64,000 nucleotides of DNA from Bursaphelenchus xylophilus (taxonomy: Eukaryota > Nematoda > Chromadorea > Rhabditida > Aphelenchoididae): assembly GCA_904066235.2 (NCBI GenBank), contig CAJFCV020000001.1, forward strand, positions 9,300,001-9,364,000, written 5' to 3'. The position numbers and the translations under genes were made by a program. Shown piece after piece: positions 1 to 14,385 of this stretch. Below the pieces are notes generated by a model, which saw only the letters and a list, made by a program, of their open reading frames with translations, was not told the DNA's origin and did no database searches. The stretch's first letter is position 1, and every line of letters starts with the position of its first letter.

Positions 1-2599
1 ATGGTGTATGTCTTGTCAATTCACTCTGTCATCACTAATTCACTTTTTTTAAAACCGGTGTCTAGTATAATATAAGAGTTTTTCGCCCAGTGTCGGCGCA
101 ATTTGATTCCAAAAAAGCTGAAACTTGCCATGCTAAAATCTCAGGCGATTAGCTTTCGAATGGTGTATGTCTTGTCAATTCAGTCTGTCATCACTGATTC
201 ACTTTTTTTTAAAACCGGTGTCTAGTATCATATCAGAGTTTTTCCCTAAGTGTCGGCGCAATTTGATTGCAAAAGAGCTGAAACTTGCCATGCTAAAATC
301 TCAGGCGATTAGCTTTCGAATGGTGTATGTCTTGTCAATTCACTCTGTCATCACTAATTCACTTTTTTTAAAACCGGTGTCTAGTATAATATAAGAGTTT
401 TTCGCCCAGTGTCGGCGCAATTTGATTCCAAAAAAGCTGAAACTTGCCATGCTAAAATCTCAGGCGATTAGCTTTCGAATGGTGTATGTCTTGTCAATAC
501 ACTCTGTCATCACTAATTCACTTTTTTTAAAACCGGTGTCTAGTATCATATCAGAGTTTTTCGCTAAGTGTCGGCGCAATTTGATTCCAAAAAAGCTGAA
601 ACTTGCCATGCTAAAATCTCAGGCGATTAGCTTTCGAATGGTGTATGTCTTGTCAATTCACTCTGCCATCACTAATTCACTTTTTTTAAAACCGGTGTCT
701 AGTATAATATCAGAGTTTTTCGCCCAGTGTCGGCGCAATTTGATTGCAAAAGAGCTGAAACTTGCCATGCTAAAATCTCAGGCGATTAGCTTTCGAATGG
801 TGTATGTCTTGTCAATTCACTCCGTCATCACTAATTCACTTTTTTTTTAAACCGGTGTCTAGTATAATATCAGAGTTTTTCGCCCAGTGTCGGCGTAATT
901 TGATTCCAAAAAAGCTGAAACTTGCCATGCTAAAATCTCAGGCGATTAGCTTTCGAATGGTGTATGTCTTGTCAATTCACTCCGTCATCACTAATTCACT
1001 TTTTTTTTAAACCGGTGTCTAGTATAATATCAGAGTTTTTCGCCCAGTGTCGGCGTAATTTGATTCCAAAAAAGCTGAAACTTGCCATGCTAAAATCTCA
1101 GGCGATTAGCTTTCGAATGGTGTATGTCTTGTCAATTCACTCTGTCATCACTAATTCACTTTTTTTAAAACCCGTGTCTAGTATAATATCAGAGTTTTTC
1201 GCCCAGTGTCGGCGTAATTTGATTCCAAAAAAGCTGAAACTTGCCATGCTAAAATCTCAGGCGATTAGCTTTCAAATGGTGTATGTCTTGTCAATTCACT
1301 CCGTCATCACTAATTCACTTTTTTTTAAACCGGTGTCTAGTATAATATAAGAGTTTTTCGCCCAGTGTCGGCGCAATTTGATTCCAAAAAAGCTGAAACT
1401 TGCCATGCTAAAATCTCAGGCGATTAGCTTTCGAATGGTGTATGTCTTGTCAATTCACTCTGTCATCACTAATTCACTTTTTTTTAAAACCGGTGTCTAG
1501 TATAATATAAGAGTTTTTCGCCCAGTGTCGGCGCAATTTGATTCCAAAAAAGCTGAAACTTGCCATGCTAAAATCTCAGGCGATTAGCTTTCGAATGGTG
1601 TATGTCTTGTCAATTCAGTCTGTCATCACTGATTCACTTTTTTTTAAAACCGGTGTCTAGTATCATATCAGAGTTTTTCCCTAAGTGTCGGCGCAATTTG
1701 ATTGCAAAAGAGCTGAAACTTGCCATGCTAAAATCTCAGGCGATTAGCTTTCGAATGGTGTATGTCTTGTCAATTCACTCTGCCATCACTAATTCACTTT
1801 TTTTTAAAACCGGTGTCTAGTATAATATCAGAGTTTTTCGCCCAGTGTCGGCGCAATTTGATTGCAAAAGAGCTGAAACTTGCCATGCTAAAATCTCAGG
1901 CGATTAGCTTTCGAATGGTGTATGTCTTGTCAATTCACTCCGTCATCACTAATTCACTTTTTTTTAAACCGGTGTCTAGTATAATATCAGAGTTTTTCGC
2001 CCAGTGTCGGCGTAATTTGATTCCAAAAAAGCTGAAACTTGCCATGCTAAAATCTCAGGCGATTAGCTTTCGAATGGTGTATGTCTTGTCAATTCACTCC
2101 GTCATCACTAATTCACTTTTTTTTAAACCGGTGTCTAGTATAATATCAGAGTTTTTCGCCCAGTGTCGGCGTAATTTGATTCCAAAAAAGCTGAAACTTG
2201 CCATGCTAAAATCTCAGGCGATTAGCTTTCGAATGGTGTATGTCTTGTCAATTCACTCTGTCATCACTAATTCACTTTTTTTAAAACCGGTGTCTAGTAT
2301 AATATCAGAGTTTTTCGCCCAGTGTCGGCGTAATTTGATTCCAAAAAAGCTGAAACTTGCCATGCTAAAATCTCAGGCGATTAGCTTTCGAATGGTGTAT
2401 GTCTTGTCAATTCACTCCGTCATCACTAATTCACTTTTTTTTAAACCGGTGTCTAGTATAATATAAGAGTTTTTCGCCCAGTGTCGGCGCAATTTGATTC
2501 CAAAAAAGCTGAAACTTGCCATGCTAAAATCTCAGGCGATTAGCTTTCGAATGGTGTATGTCTTGTCAATTCACTCTGTCATCACTAATTCACTTTTTT

Positions 2600-5500
2600 T
2601 AAAACCGGTGTCTAGTATAATATAAGAGTTTTTCGCCCAGTGTCGGCGCAATTTGATTCCAAAAAAGCTGAAACTTGCCATGCTAAAATCTCAGGCGATT
2701 AGCTTTCGAATGGTGTATGTCTTGTCAATTCAGTCTGTCATCACTGATTCACTTTTTTTTAAAACCGGTGTCTAGTATCATATCAGAGTTTTTCCCTAAG
2801 TGTCGGCGCAATTTGATTGCAAAAGAGCTGAAACTTGCCATGCTAAAATCTCAGGCGATTAGCTTTCGAATGGTGTATGTCTTGTCAATTCACTCTGTCA
2901 TCACTAATTCACTTTTTTTAAAACCGGTGTCTAGTATAATATAAGAGTTTTTCGCCCAGTGTCGGCGCAATTTGATTCCAAAAAAGCTGAAACTTGCCAT
3001 GCTAAAATCTCAGGCGATTAGCTTTCGAATGGTGTGTGTCTTGTCAATTCACTCTGCCATCACTAATTCACTTTTTTTAAAACCGGTGTCTAGTATAATA
3101 TCAGAGTTTTTCGCCCAGTGTCGGCGCAATTTGATTGCAAAAGAGCTGAAACTTGCCATGCTAAAATCTCAGGCGATTAGCTTTCGAATGGTGTATGTCT
3201 TGTCAATTCACTCCGTCATCACTAATTCACTTTTTTTTAAACCGGTGTCTAGTATAATATCAGAGTTTTTCGCCCAGTGTCGGCGTAATTTGATTCCAAA
3301 AAAGCTGAAACTTGCCATGCTAAAATCTCAGGCGATTAGCTTTCGAATGGTGTATGTCTTGTCAATTCACTCTGTCATCACTAATTCACTTTTTTTAAAA
3401 CCGGTGTCTAGTATAATATAAGAGTTTTTCGCCCAGTGTCGGCGCAATTTGATTCCAAAAAAGCTGAAACTTGCCATGCTAAAATCTCAGGCGATTAGCT
3501 TTCGAATGGTGTGTGTCTTGTCAATTCACTCTGCCATCACTAATTCACTTTTTTTAAAACCGGTGTCTAGTATAATATCAGAGTTTTTCGCCCAGTGTCG
3601 GCGCAATTTGATTGCAAAAGAGCTGAAACTTGCCATGCTAAAATCTCAGGCGATTAGCTTTCGAATGGTGTATGTCTTGTCAATTCACTCCGTCATCACT
3701 AATTCACTTTTTTTTAAACCGGTGTCTAGTATAATATCAGAGTTTTTCGCCCAGTGTCGGCGTAATTTGATTCCAAAAAAGCTGAAACTTGCCATGCTAA
3801 AATCTCAGGCGATTAGCTTTCGAATGGTGTATGTCTTGTCAATTCACTCTGTCATCACTAATTCACTTTTTTTAAAACCGGTGTCTAGTATAATATAAGA
3901 GTTTTTCGCCCAGTGTCGGCGCAATTTGATTCTAAAAAAGCTGAAACTTGCCGTGCTAAAATCTCAGGCGATTAGCTTTCGAATGGTGTATGTCTTGTCA
4001 ATTCACTCTGTCATCACTAATTCACTTTTTTTAAAACCCGTGTCTAGTATAATATAAGAGTTTTTCGCCCAGTGTCGGCGCAATTTGATTCTAAAAAAGC
4101 TGAAACTTGCCATGCTAAAATCTCAGGCGATTAGCTTTCGAATGGTGTATGTCTTGTCAATTCACTCTGTCATCACTAATTCACTTTTTTTAAAACCGGT
4201 GTCTAGTATAATATAAGAGTTTTTCGCCCAGTGTCGGCGCAATTTGATTCCAAAAAAGCTGAAACTTGCCATGCTAAAATCTCAGGCGATTAGCTTTCGA
4301 ATGGTGTATGTCTTGTCAATTCACTCTGTCATCACTAATTCACTTTTTTTAAAACCGGTGTCTAGTATAATATAAGAGTTTTTCGCCCAGTGTCGGCGCA
4401 ATTTGATTCCAAAAAAGCTGAAACTTGCCATGCTAAAATCTCAGGCGATTAGCTTTCGAATGGTGTATGTCTTGTCAATTCACTCTGTCATCACTAATTC
4501 ACTTTTTTTTAAAACCTCTGTCTAGTATAATATAAGAGTTTTTCGCCCAGTGTCGGCGCAATTTAATTTCAAAATAGCTGAAACTTGCCATGCTAAAATC
4601 TCAGGCGATTAGCTTTCGAATGGTGTATGTCTTGTCAATTCACTCTGTCATCACTAATTCACTTTTTTTAAAACCTCTGTCTAGTATAATATAAGAGTTT
4701 TTCGCCCAGTGTCGGCGCAATTTAATTTCAAAATAGCTGAAACTTGCCATGCTAAAATCTCAGGCGATTAGCTTTCGAATTCTGTATGTCTTGTCAATTC
4801 ACTCTGTCATCACTAATTCACTTTTTTTAAAACCTCTGTCTAGTATAATATAAGAGTTTTTCGCCCAGTGTCGGCGCAATTTAATTTCAAAATAGCTGAA
4901 ACTTGCCATGCTAAAATCTCAGGCGATTAGCTTTCGAATGCTGTATGTCTTGTCAATTCACTCTGTCATCACTAATTCACTTTTTTTTAAAACCTCTGTC
5001 TAGTATAATATAAGAGTTTTTCGCCCAGTGTCGGCGCAATTTGATTCCAAAAAAGCTGAAACTTGCCATGCTAAAATCTCAGGCGATTAGCTTTCGAATG
5101 GTGTATGTCTTGTCAATTCACTCTGTCATCACTAATTCACTTTTTTTAAAACCTCTGTCTAGTATAATATAAGAGTTTTTCGCCCAGTGTCGGCGCAATT
5201 TAATTTCAAAATAGCTGAAACTTGCCATGCTAAAATCTCAGGCGATTAGCTTTCGAATGCTGTATGTCTTGTCAATTCACTCTGTCATCACTAATTCACT
5301 TTTTTTAAAACCGGTGTCTAGTATCATATCAGAGTTTTTCGCCAAGTGTCGGCGCAATTTGATTCCAAAAAAGCTGAAACTTGCCATGCTAAAATCTTAG
5401 GCGATTAGCTTTCGAATGGTGTATGTCTTGTCAATTCACTCTGTCATCACTAATTCACTTTTTTTTTAAACCGGTGTCTAGTATAATATCAGAGTTTTCG
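2600..5500 (+). repeat. Higher-order repeat block, copy 1
   Basis: A multi-monomer block whose ordered series of variant monomers recurs downstream. Diagnostic units start at 2717, 2972 and 3449 and recur at 8929, 9184 and 9661, a constant shift of 6212 bp. The block contains the CAGTCTGTCATCACTGATTC variant, the TTGCAAAAGAGCTG variant, a run of monomers with AAAACCTCTGTC and TTAATTTCAAAATAGC, and then a TAGTATCATATCAG plus GCCAAGTG monomer near 5321. Edges are approximate because they were judged by eye from variant bases. Confidence 0.8.
4515..5310 (+). repeat. Satellite subfamily block 'CTCTG', copy 1
   Basis: Consecutive monomers in which AAAACCGGTGTC is replaced by AAAACCTCTGTC and TTGATTCCAAAAAAGC usually by TTAATTTCAAAATAGC. 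The ACCGGT palindrome is lost. About five monomers. Related blocks lie at about 10727-11682, 13590-14385 and 17631-18210, with an isolated unit near 21280. Confidence 0.85.
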
Positions 5501-8500
5501 CCCAGTGTCGGCGCAATTTGATTCTAAAAAAGCTGAAACTTGCCGTGCTAAAATCTCAGGCGATTAGCTTTCGAATGGTGTATGTCTTGTCAATTCACTC
5601 TGTCATCACTAATTCACTTTTTTTTAAAACCGGTGTCTAGTATAATATAAGAGTTTTTCGCCCAGTGTCGGCGCAATTTGATTCTAAAAAAGCTGAAACT
5701 TGCCGTGCTAAAATCTCAGGCGATTAGCTTTCGAATGGTGTATGTCTTGTCAATTCACTCTGTCATCACTAATTCACTTTTTTTTAAACCGGTGTCTAGT
5801 ATAATATAAGAGTTTTTCGCCCAGTGTCGGCGCAATTTGATTCTAAAAAAGCTGAAACTTGCCATGCTAAAATCTCAGGCGATTAGCTTTCGAATGGTGT
5901 ATGTCTTGTCAATTCACTCTGTCATCACTAATTCACTTTTTTTAAAACCGGTGTCTAGTATAATATAAGAGTTTTTCGCCCAGTGTCGGCGCAATTTGAT
6001 TCCAAAAAAGCTGAAACTTGCCATGCTAAAATCTCAGGCGATTAGCTTTCGAATGGTGTATGTCTTGTCAATTCAGTCTGTCATCACTGATTCACTTTTT
6101 TTTAAAACCGGTGTCTAGTATCATATCAGAGTTTTTCCCTAAGTGTCGGCGCAATTTGATTGCAAAAGAGCTGAAACTTGCCATGCTAAAATCTCAGGCG
6201 ATTAGCTTTCGAATGGTGTATGTCTTGTCAATTCACTCTGTCATCACTAATTCACTTTTTTTTAAAACCGGTGTCTAGTATAATATAAGAGTTTTTCGCC
6301 CAGTGTCGGCGCAATTTGATTCCAAAAAAGCTGAAACTTGCCATGCTAAAATCTCAGGCGATTAGCTTTCGAATGGTGTGTGTCTTGTCAATTCACTCTG
6401 CCATCACTAATTCACTTTTTTTAAAACCGGTGTCTAGTATAATATAAGAGTTTTTCGCCCAGTGTCGGCGCAATTTGATTCTAAAAAAGCTGAAACTTGC
6501 CGTGCTAAAATCTCAGGCGATTAGCTTTCGAATGGTGTATGTCTTGTCAATTCACTCTGTCATCACTAATTCACTTTTTTTAAACCGGTGTCTAGTATAA
6601 TATAAGAGTTTTTCGCCCAGTGTCGGCGCAATTTGATTCTAAAAAAGCTGAAACTTGCCATGCTAAAATCTCCGGCGATTAGCTTTCGAATGGTGTATGT
6701 CTTGTCAATTCACTCTGTCATCACTAATTCACTTTTTTTTAAAACCGGTGTCTAGTATAATATAAGAGTTTTTCGCCCAGTGTCGGCGCAATTTGATTCT
6801 AAAAAAGCTGAAACTTGCCGTGCTAAAATCTCAGGCGATTAGCTTTCGAATGGTGTATGTCTTGTCAATTCACTCTGTCATCACTAATTCACTTTTTTTT
6901 AAACCGGTGTCTAGTATAATATAAGAGTTTTTCGCCCAGTGTCGGCGCAATTTGATTCTAAAAAAGCTGAAACTTGCCATGCTAAAATCTCAGGCGATTA
7001 GCTTTCGAATGGTGTATGTCTTGTCAATTCACTCTGTCATCACTAATTCACTTTTTTTAAAACCGGTGTCTAGTATAATATAAGAGTTTTTCGCCCAGTG
7101 TCGGCGCAATTTGATTCCAAAAAAGCTGAAACTTGCCATGCTAAAATCTCAGGCGATTAGCTTTCGAATGGTGTATGTCTTGTCAATTCAGTCTGTCATC
7201 ACTGATTCACTTTTTTTTAAAACCGGTGTCTAGTATCATATCAGAGTTTTTCCCTAAGTGTCGGCGCAATTTGATTGCAAAAGAGCTGAAACTTGCCATG
7301 CTAAAATCTCAGGCGATTAGCTTTCGAATGGTGTATGTCTTGTCAATTCACTCTGTCATCACTAATTCACTTTTTTTAAAACCGGTGTCTAGTATAATAT
7401 AAGAGTTTTTCGCCCAGTGTCGGCGCAATTTGATTCCAAAAAAGCTGAAACTTGCCATGCTAAAATCTCAGGCGATTAGCTTTCGAATGGTGTGTGTCTT
7501 GTCAATTCACTCTGCCATCACTAATTCACTTTTTTTTAAAACCGGTGTCTAGTATAATATCAGAGTTTTTCGCCCAGTGTCGGCGCAATTTGATTGCAAA
7601 AGAGCTGAAACTTGCCATGCTAAAATCTCAGGCGATTAGCTTTCGAATGGTGTATGTCTTGTCAATTCACTCCGTCATCACTAATTCACTTTTTTTTAAA
7701 ACCGGTGTCTAGTATAATATCAGAGTTTTTCGCCCAGTGTCGGCGTAATTTGATTCCAAAAAAGCTGAAACTTGCCATGCTAAAATCTCAGGCGATTAGC
7801 TTTCGAATGGTGTATGTCTTGTCAATTCACTCTGTCATCACTAATTCACTTTTTTTAAAACCGGTGTCTAGTATAATATAAGAGTTTTTCGCCCAGTGTC
7901 GGCGCAATTTGATTCCAAAAAAGCTGAAACTTGCCATGCTAAAATCTCAGGCGATTAGCTTTCGAATGGTGTGTGTCTTGTCAATTCAGTCTGTCATCAC
8001 TGATTCACTTTTTTTTAAAACCGGTGTCTAGTATCATATCAGAGTTTTTCCCTAAGTGTCGGCGCAATTTGATTGCAAAAGAGCTGAAACTTGCCATGCT
8101 AAAATCTCAGGCGATTAGCTTTCGAATGGTGTATGTCTTGTCAATTCACTCCGTCATCACTAATTCACTTTTTTTTAAACCGGTGTCTAGTATAATATCA
8201 GAGTTTTTCGCCCAGTGTCGGCGTAATTTGATTCCAAAAAAGCTGAAACTTGCCATGCTAAAATCTCAGGCGATTAGCTTTCGAATGGTGTATGTCTTGT
8301 CAATTCACTCTGTCATCACTAATTCACTTTTTTTTAAACCGGTGTCTAGTATAATATAAGAGTTTTTCGCCCAGTGTCGGCGCAATTTGATTCTAAAAAA
8401 GCTGAAACTTGCCATGCTAAAATCTCCGGCGATTAGCTTTCGAATGGTGTATGTCTTGTCAATTCACTCTGTCATCACTAATTCACTTTTTTTAAAACCG

Positions 8501-8811
8501 GTGTCTAGTATAATATAAGAGTTTTTCGCCCAGTGTCGGCGCAATTTGATTCTAAAAAAGCTGAAACTTGCCGTGCTAAAATCTCAGGCGATTAGCTTTC
8601 GAATGGTGTATGTCTTGTCAATTCACTCTGTCATCACTAATTCACTTTTTTTTAAACCGGTGTCTAGTATAATATAAGAGTTTTTCGCCCAGTGTCGGCG
8701 CAATTTGATTCTAAAAAAGCTGAAACTTGCCATGCTAAAATCTCAGGCGATTAGCTTTCGAATGGTGTATGTCTTGTCAATTCACTCTGTCATCACTAAT
8801 TCACTTTTTTT

Positions 8812-11800
8812 TAAAACCGGTGTCTAGTATAATATAAGAGTTTTTCGCCCAGTGTCGGCGCAATTTGATTCCAAAAAAGCTGAAACTTGCCATGCTAAAA
8901 TCTCAGGCGATTAGCTTTCGAATGGTGTATGTCTTGTCAATTCAGTCTGTCATCACTGATTCACTTTTTTTTAAAACCGGTGTCTAGTATCATATCAGAG
9001 TTTTTCCCTAAGTGTCGGCGCAATTTGATTGCAAAAGAGCTGAAACTTGCCATGCTAAAATCTCAGGCGATTAGCTTTCGAATGGTGTATGTCTTGTCAA
9101 TTCACTCTGTCATCACTAATTCACTTTTTTTAAAACCGGTGTCTAGTATAATATAAGAGTTTTTCGCCCAGTGTCGGCGCAATTTGATTCCAAAAAAGCT
9201 GAAACTTGCCATGCTAAAATCTCAGGCGATTAGCTTTCGAATGGTGTGTGTCTTGTCAATTCACTCTGCCATCACTAATTCACTTTTTTTAAAACCGGTG
9301 TCTAGTATAATATCAGAGTTTTTCGCCCAGTGTCGGCGCAATTTGATTGCAAAAGAGCTGAAACTTGCCATGCTAAAATCTCAGGCGATTAGCTTTCGAA
9401 TGGTGTATGTCTTGTCAATTCACTCCGTCATCACTAATTCACTTTTTTTTAAACCGGTGTCTAGTATAATATCAGAGTTTTTCGCCCAGTGTCGGCGTAA
9501 TTTGATTCCAAAAAAGCTGAAACTTGCCATGCTAAAATCTCAGGCGATTAGCTTTCGAATGGTGTATGTCTTGTCAATTCACTCTGTCATCACTAATTCA
9601 CTTTTTTTAAAACCGGTGTCTAGTATAATATAAGAGTTTTTCGCCCAGTGTCGGCGCAATTTGATTCCAAAAAAGCTGAAACTTGCCATGCTAAAATCTC
9701 AGGCGATTAGCTTTCGAATGGTGTGTGTCTTGTCAATTCACTCTGCCATCACTAATTCACTTTTTTTAAAACCGGTGTCTAGTATAATATCAGAGTTTTT
9801 CGCCCAGTGTCGGCGCAATTTGATTGCAAAAGAGCTGAAACTTGCCATGCTAAAATCTCAGGCGATTAGCTTTCGAATGGTGTATGTCTTGTCAATTCAC
9901 TCCGTCATCACTAATTCACTTTTTTTTAAACCGGTGTCTAGTATAATATCAGAGTTTTTCGCCCAGTGTCGGCGTAATTTGATTCCAAAAAAGCTGAAAC
10001 TTGCCATGCTAAAATCTCAGGCGATTAGCTTTCGAATGGTGTATGTCTTGTCAATTCACTCTGTCATCACTAATTCACTTTTTTTAAAACCGGTGTCTAG
10101 TATAATATAAGAGTTTTTCGCCCAGTGTCGGCGCAATTTGATTCTAAAAAAGCTGAAACTTGCCGTGCTAAAATCTCAGGCGATTAGCTTTCGAATGGTG
10201 TATGTCTTGTCAATTCACTCTGTCATCACTAATTCACTTTTTTTTAAAACCCGTGTCTAGTATAATATAAGAGTTTTTCGCCCAGTGTCGGCGCAATTTG
10301 ATTCTAAAAAAGCTGAAACTTGCCATGCTAAAATCTCAGGCGATTAGCTTTCGAATGGTGTATGTCTTGTCAATTCACTCTGTCATCACTAATTCACTTT
10401 TTTTAAAACCGGTGTCTAGTATAATATAAGAGTTTTTCGCCCAGTGTCGGCGCAATTTGATTCCAAAAAAGCTGAAACTTGCCATGCTAAAATCTCAGGC
10501 GATTAGCTTTCGAATGGTGTATGTCTTGTCAATTCACTCTGTCATCACTAATTCACTTTTTTTAAAACCGGTGTCTAGTATAATATAAGAGTTTTTCGCC
10601 CAGTGTCGGCGCAATTTGATTCCAAAAAAGCTGAAACTTGCCATGCTAAAATCTCAGGCGATTAGCTTTCGAATGGTGTATGTCTTGTCAATTCACTCTG
10701 TCATCACTAATTCACTTTTTTTTAAAACCTCTGTCTAGTATAATATAAGAGTTTTTCGCCCAGTGTCGGCGCAATTTAATTTCAAAATAGCTGAAACTTG
10801 CCATGCTAAAATCTCAGGCGATTAGCTTTCGAATGGTGTATGTCTTGTCAATTCACTCTGTCATCACTAATTCACTTTTTTTAAAACCTCTGTCTAGTAT
10901 AATATAAGAGTTTTTCGCCCAGTGTCGGCGCAATTTAATTTCAAAATAGCTGAAACTTGCCATGCTAAAATCTCAGGCGATTAGCTTTCGAATGGTGTAT
11001 GTCTTGTCAATTCACTCTGTCATCACTAATTCACTTTTTTTAAAACCTCTGTCTAGTATAATATAAGAGTTTTTCGCCCAGTGTCGGCGCAATTTAATTT
11101 CAAAATAGCTGAAACTTGCCATGCTAAAATCTCAGGCGATTAGCTTTCGAATGCTGTATGTCTTGTCAATTCACTCTGTCATCACTAATTCACTTTTTTT
11201 TAAAACCTCTGTCTAGTATAATATAAGAGTTTTTCGCCCAGTGTCGGCGCAATTTAATTTCAAAATAGCTGAAACTTGCCATGCTAAAATCTCAGGCGAT
11301 TAGCTTTCGAATGCTGTATGTCTTGTCAATTCACTCTGTCATCACTAATTCACTTTTTTTAAAACCTCTGTCTAGTATAATATAAGAGTTTTTCGCCCAG
11401 TGTCGGCGCAATTTGATTCCAAAAAAGCTGAAACTTGCCATGCTAAAATCTCAGGCGATTAGCTTTCGAATGGTGTATGTCTTGTCAATTCACTCTGTCA
11501 TCACTAATTCACTTTTTTTTAAAACCTCTGTCTAGTATAATATAAGAGTTTTTCGCCCAGTGTCGGCGCAATTTAATTTCAAAATAGCTGAAACTTGCCA
11601 TGCTAAAATCTCAGGCGATTAGCTTTCGAATGCTGTATGTCTTGTCAATTCACTCTGTCATCACTAATTCACTTTTTTTAAAACCGGTGTCTAGTATCAT
11701 ATCAGAGTTTTTCGCCAAGTGTCGGCGCAATTTGATTCCAAAAAAGCTGAAACTTGCCATGCTAAAATCTTAGGCGATTAGCTTTCGAATGGTGTATGTC

Positions 11801-11875
11801 TTGTCAATTCACTCTGTCATCACTAATTCACTTTTTTTTTAAACCGGTGTCTAGTATAATATCAGAGTTTTCGCC
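8812..11875 (+). repeat. Higher-order repeat block, copy 2
   Basis: Second copy of the block at about 2600-5500, shifted by 6212 bp at its start. By the single-T-deleted AGTTTTCGCC monomer (5491 versus 11864) the shift has grown to 6373 bp, which means one extra monomer was gained within the CTCTG subfamily run here (or lost in copy 1). The order of variants is otherwise the same, so this is a segmental duplication of many monomers at once. Confidence 0.78.
10727..11682 (+). repeat. Satellite subfamily block 'CTCTG', copy 2
   Basis: Six consecutive CTCTG-type monomers, one more than in the matching block at 4515. The extra monomer explains the change in shift between the two higher-order copies. 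Confidence 0.85.
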
Positions 11876-13589
11876 CAGTGTCGGCGCAATTTGATTCTAA
11901 AAAAGCTGAAACTTGCCATGCTAAAATCTTAGGCGATTAGCTTTCGAATGGTGTATGTCTTGTCAATTCACTCTGTCATCACTAATTCACTTTTTTTAAA
12001 ACCGGTGTCTAGTATAATATAAGAGTTTTTCGCCCAGTGTCGGCGCAATTTGATTCCAAAAAAGCTGAAACTTGCCGTGCTAAAATCTCAGGCGATTAGC
12101 TTTCGAATGGTGTATGTCTTGTCAATTCACTCTGTCATCACTAATTCACTTTTTTTTAAAACCGGTGTCTAGTATAATATAAGAGTTTTTCGCCCAGTGT
12201 CGGCGCAATTTGATTCTAAAAAAGCTGAAACTTGCCATGCTAAAATCTCAGGCGATTAGCTTTCGAATGGTGTATGTCTTGTCAATTCACTCTGTCATCA
12301 CTAATTCACTTTTTTTTAAAACCGGTGTCTAGTATAATATAAGAGTTTTTCGCCCAGTGTCGGCGCAATTTGATTCCAAAAAAGCTGAAACTTGCCATGC
12401 TAAAATCTTAGGCGATTAGCTTTCGAATGGTGTATGTCTTGTCAATTCACTCCGTCATCACTAATTCACTTTTTTTCAAACCGGTGTCTAGTATAATATC
12501 AGAGTTTTCGCCCAGTGTCGGCGCAATTTGATTCCAAAAAAGCTGAAACTTGCCATGCTAAAATCTCAGGCGATTAGCTTTCGAATGGTGTATGTCTTGT
12601 CAATTCACTCCGTCATCACTAATTCACTTTTTTTTAAACCGGTGTCTAGTATAATATCAGAGTTTTCGCCCAGTGTCGGCGTAATTTGATTCCAAAAAAG
12701 CTGAAACTTGCCATGCTAAAATCTCAGGCGATTAGCTTTCGAATGGTGTATGTCTTGTCAATTCACTCCGTCATCACTAATTCACTTTTTTTTAAACCGG
12801 TGTCTAGTATAATATCAGAGTTTTCGCCCAGTGTCGGCGTAATTTGATTCTAAAAAAGCTGAAACTTGCCATGCTAAAATCTTAGGCGATTAGCTTTCGA
12901 ATGGTGTATGTCTTGTCAATTCACTCCGTCATCACTAATTCACTTTTTTTTAAACCGGTGTCTAGTATAATATCAGAGTTTTCGCCCAGTGTCGGCGCAA
13001 TTTGATTCCAAAAAAGCTGAAACTTGCCATGCTAAAATCTCAGGCGATTAGCTTTCGAATGGTGTATGTCTTGTCAATTCACTCCGTCATCACTAATTCA
13101 CTTTTTTTAAAACCGGTGTCTAGTATAATATAAGAGTTTTTCGCCCAGTGTCGGCGCAATTTGATTCCAAAAAAGCTGAAACTTGCCATGCTAAAATCTC
13201 AGGCGATTAGCTTTCGAATGGTGTATGTCTTGTCAATTCACTCTGTCATCACTAATTCACTTTTTTTAAAACCGGTGTCTAGTATAATATAAGAGTTTTT
13301 CGCCCAGTGTCGGCGCAATTTGATTCCAAAAAAGCTGAAACTTGCCATGCTAAAATCTCAGGCGATTAGCTTTCGAATGGTGTATGTCTTGTCAATTCAC
13401 TCTGTCATCACTAATTCACTTTTTTTAAAACCGGTGTCTAGTATAATATAAGAGTTTTTCGCCCAGTGTCGGCGCAATTTGATTCCAAAAAAGCTGAAAC
13501 TTGCCATGCTAAAATCTCAGGCGATTAGCTTTCGAATGGTGTATGTCTTGTCAATTCACTCTGTCATCACTAATTCACTTTTTTTTAAA

Positions 13590-14385
13590 ACCTCTGTCTA
13601 GTATAATATAAGAGTTTTTCGCCCAGTGTCGGCGCAATTTAATTTCAAAATAGCTGAAACTTGCCATGCTAAAATCTCAGGCGATTAGCTTTCGAATGGT
13701 GTATGTCTTGTCAATTCACTCTGTCATCACTAATTCACTTTTTTTAAAACCGCTGTCTAGTATAATATAAGAGTTTTTCGCCCAGTGTCGGCGCAATTTA
13801 ATTTCAAAATAGCTGAAACTTGCCATGCTAAAATCTCAGGCGATTAGCTTTCGAATTCTGTATGTCTTGTCAATTCACTCTGTCATCACTAATTCACTTT
13901 TTTTTAAAACCTCTGTCTAGTATAATATAAGAGTTTTTCGCCCAGTGTCGGCGCAATTTAATTTCAAAATAGCTGAAACTTGCCATGCTAAAATCTCAGG
14001 CGATTAGCTTTCGAATGCTGTATGTCTTGTCAATTCACTCTGTCATCACTAATTCACTTTTTTTAAAACCTCTGTCTAGTATAATATAAGAGTTTTTCGC
14101 CCAGTGTCGGCGCAATTTGATTCCAAAAAAGCTGAAACTTGCCATGCTAAAATCTCAGGCGATTAGCTTTCGAATGGTGTATGTCTTGTCAATTCACTCT
14201 GTCATCACTAATTCACTTTTTTTTAAAACCTCTGTCTAGTATAATATAAGAGTTTTTCGCCCAGTGTCGGCGCAATTTAATTTCAAAATAGCTGAAACTT
14301 GCCATGCTAAAATCTCAGGCGATTAGCTTTCGAATGCTGTATGTCTTGTCAATTCACTCTGTCATCACTAATTCACTTTTTTTTA
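13590..14385 (+). repeat. Satellite subfamily block 'CTCTG', copy 3
   Basis: Five CTCTG-type monomers, one of them carrying AAAACCGCTGTC, an intermediate between the CCGGTG and CCTCTG forms. Followed, as in the other blocks, by a TATCATATCAG plus GCCAAGTG monomer near 14400. Confidence 0.82.
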
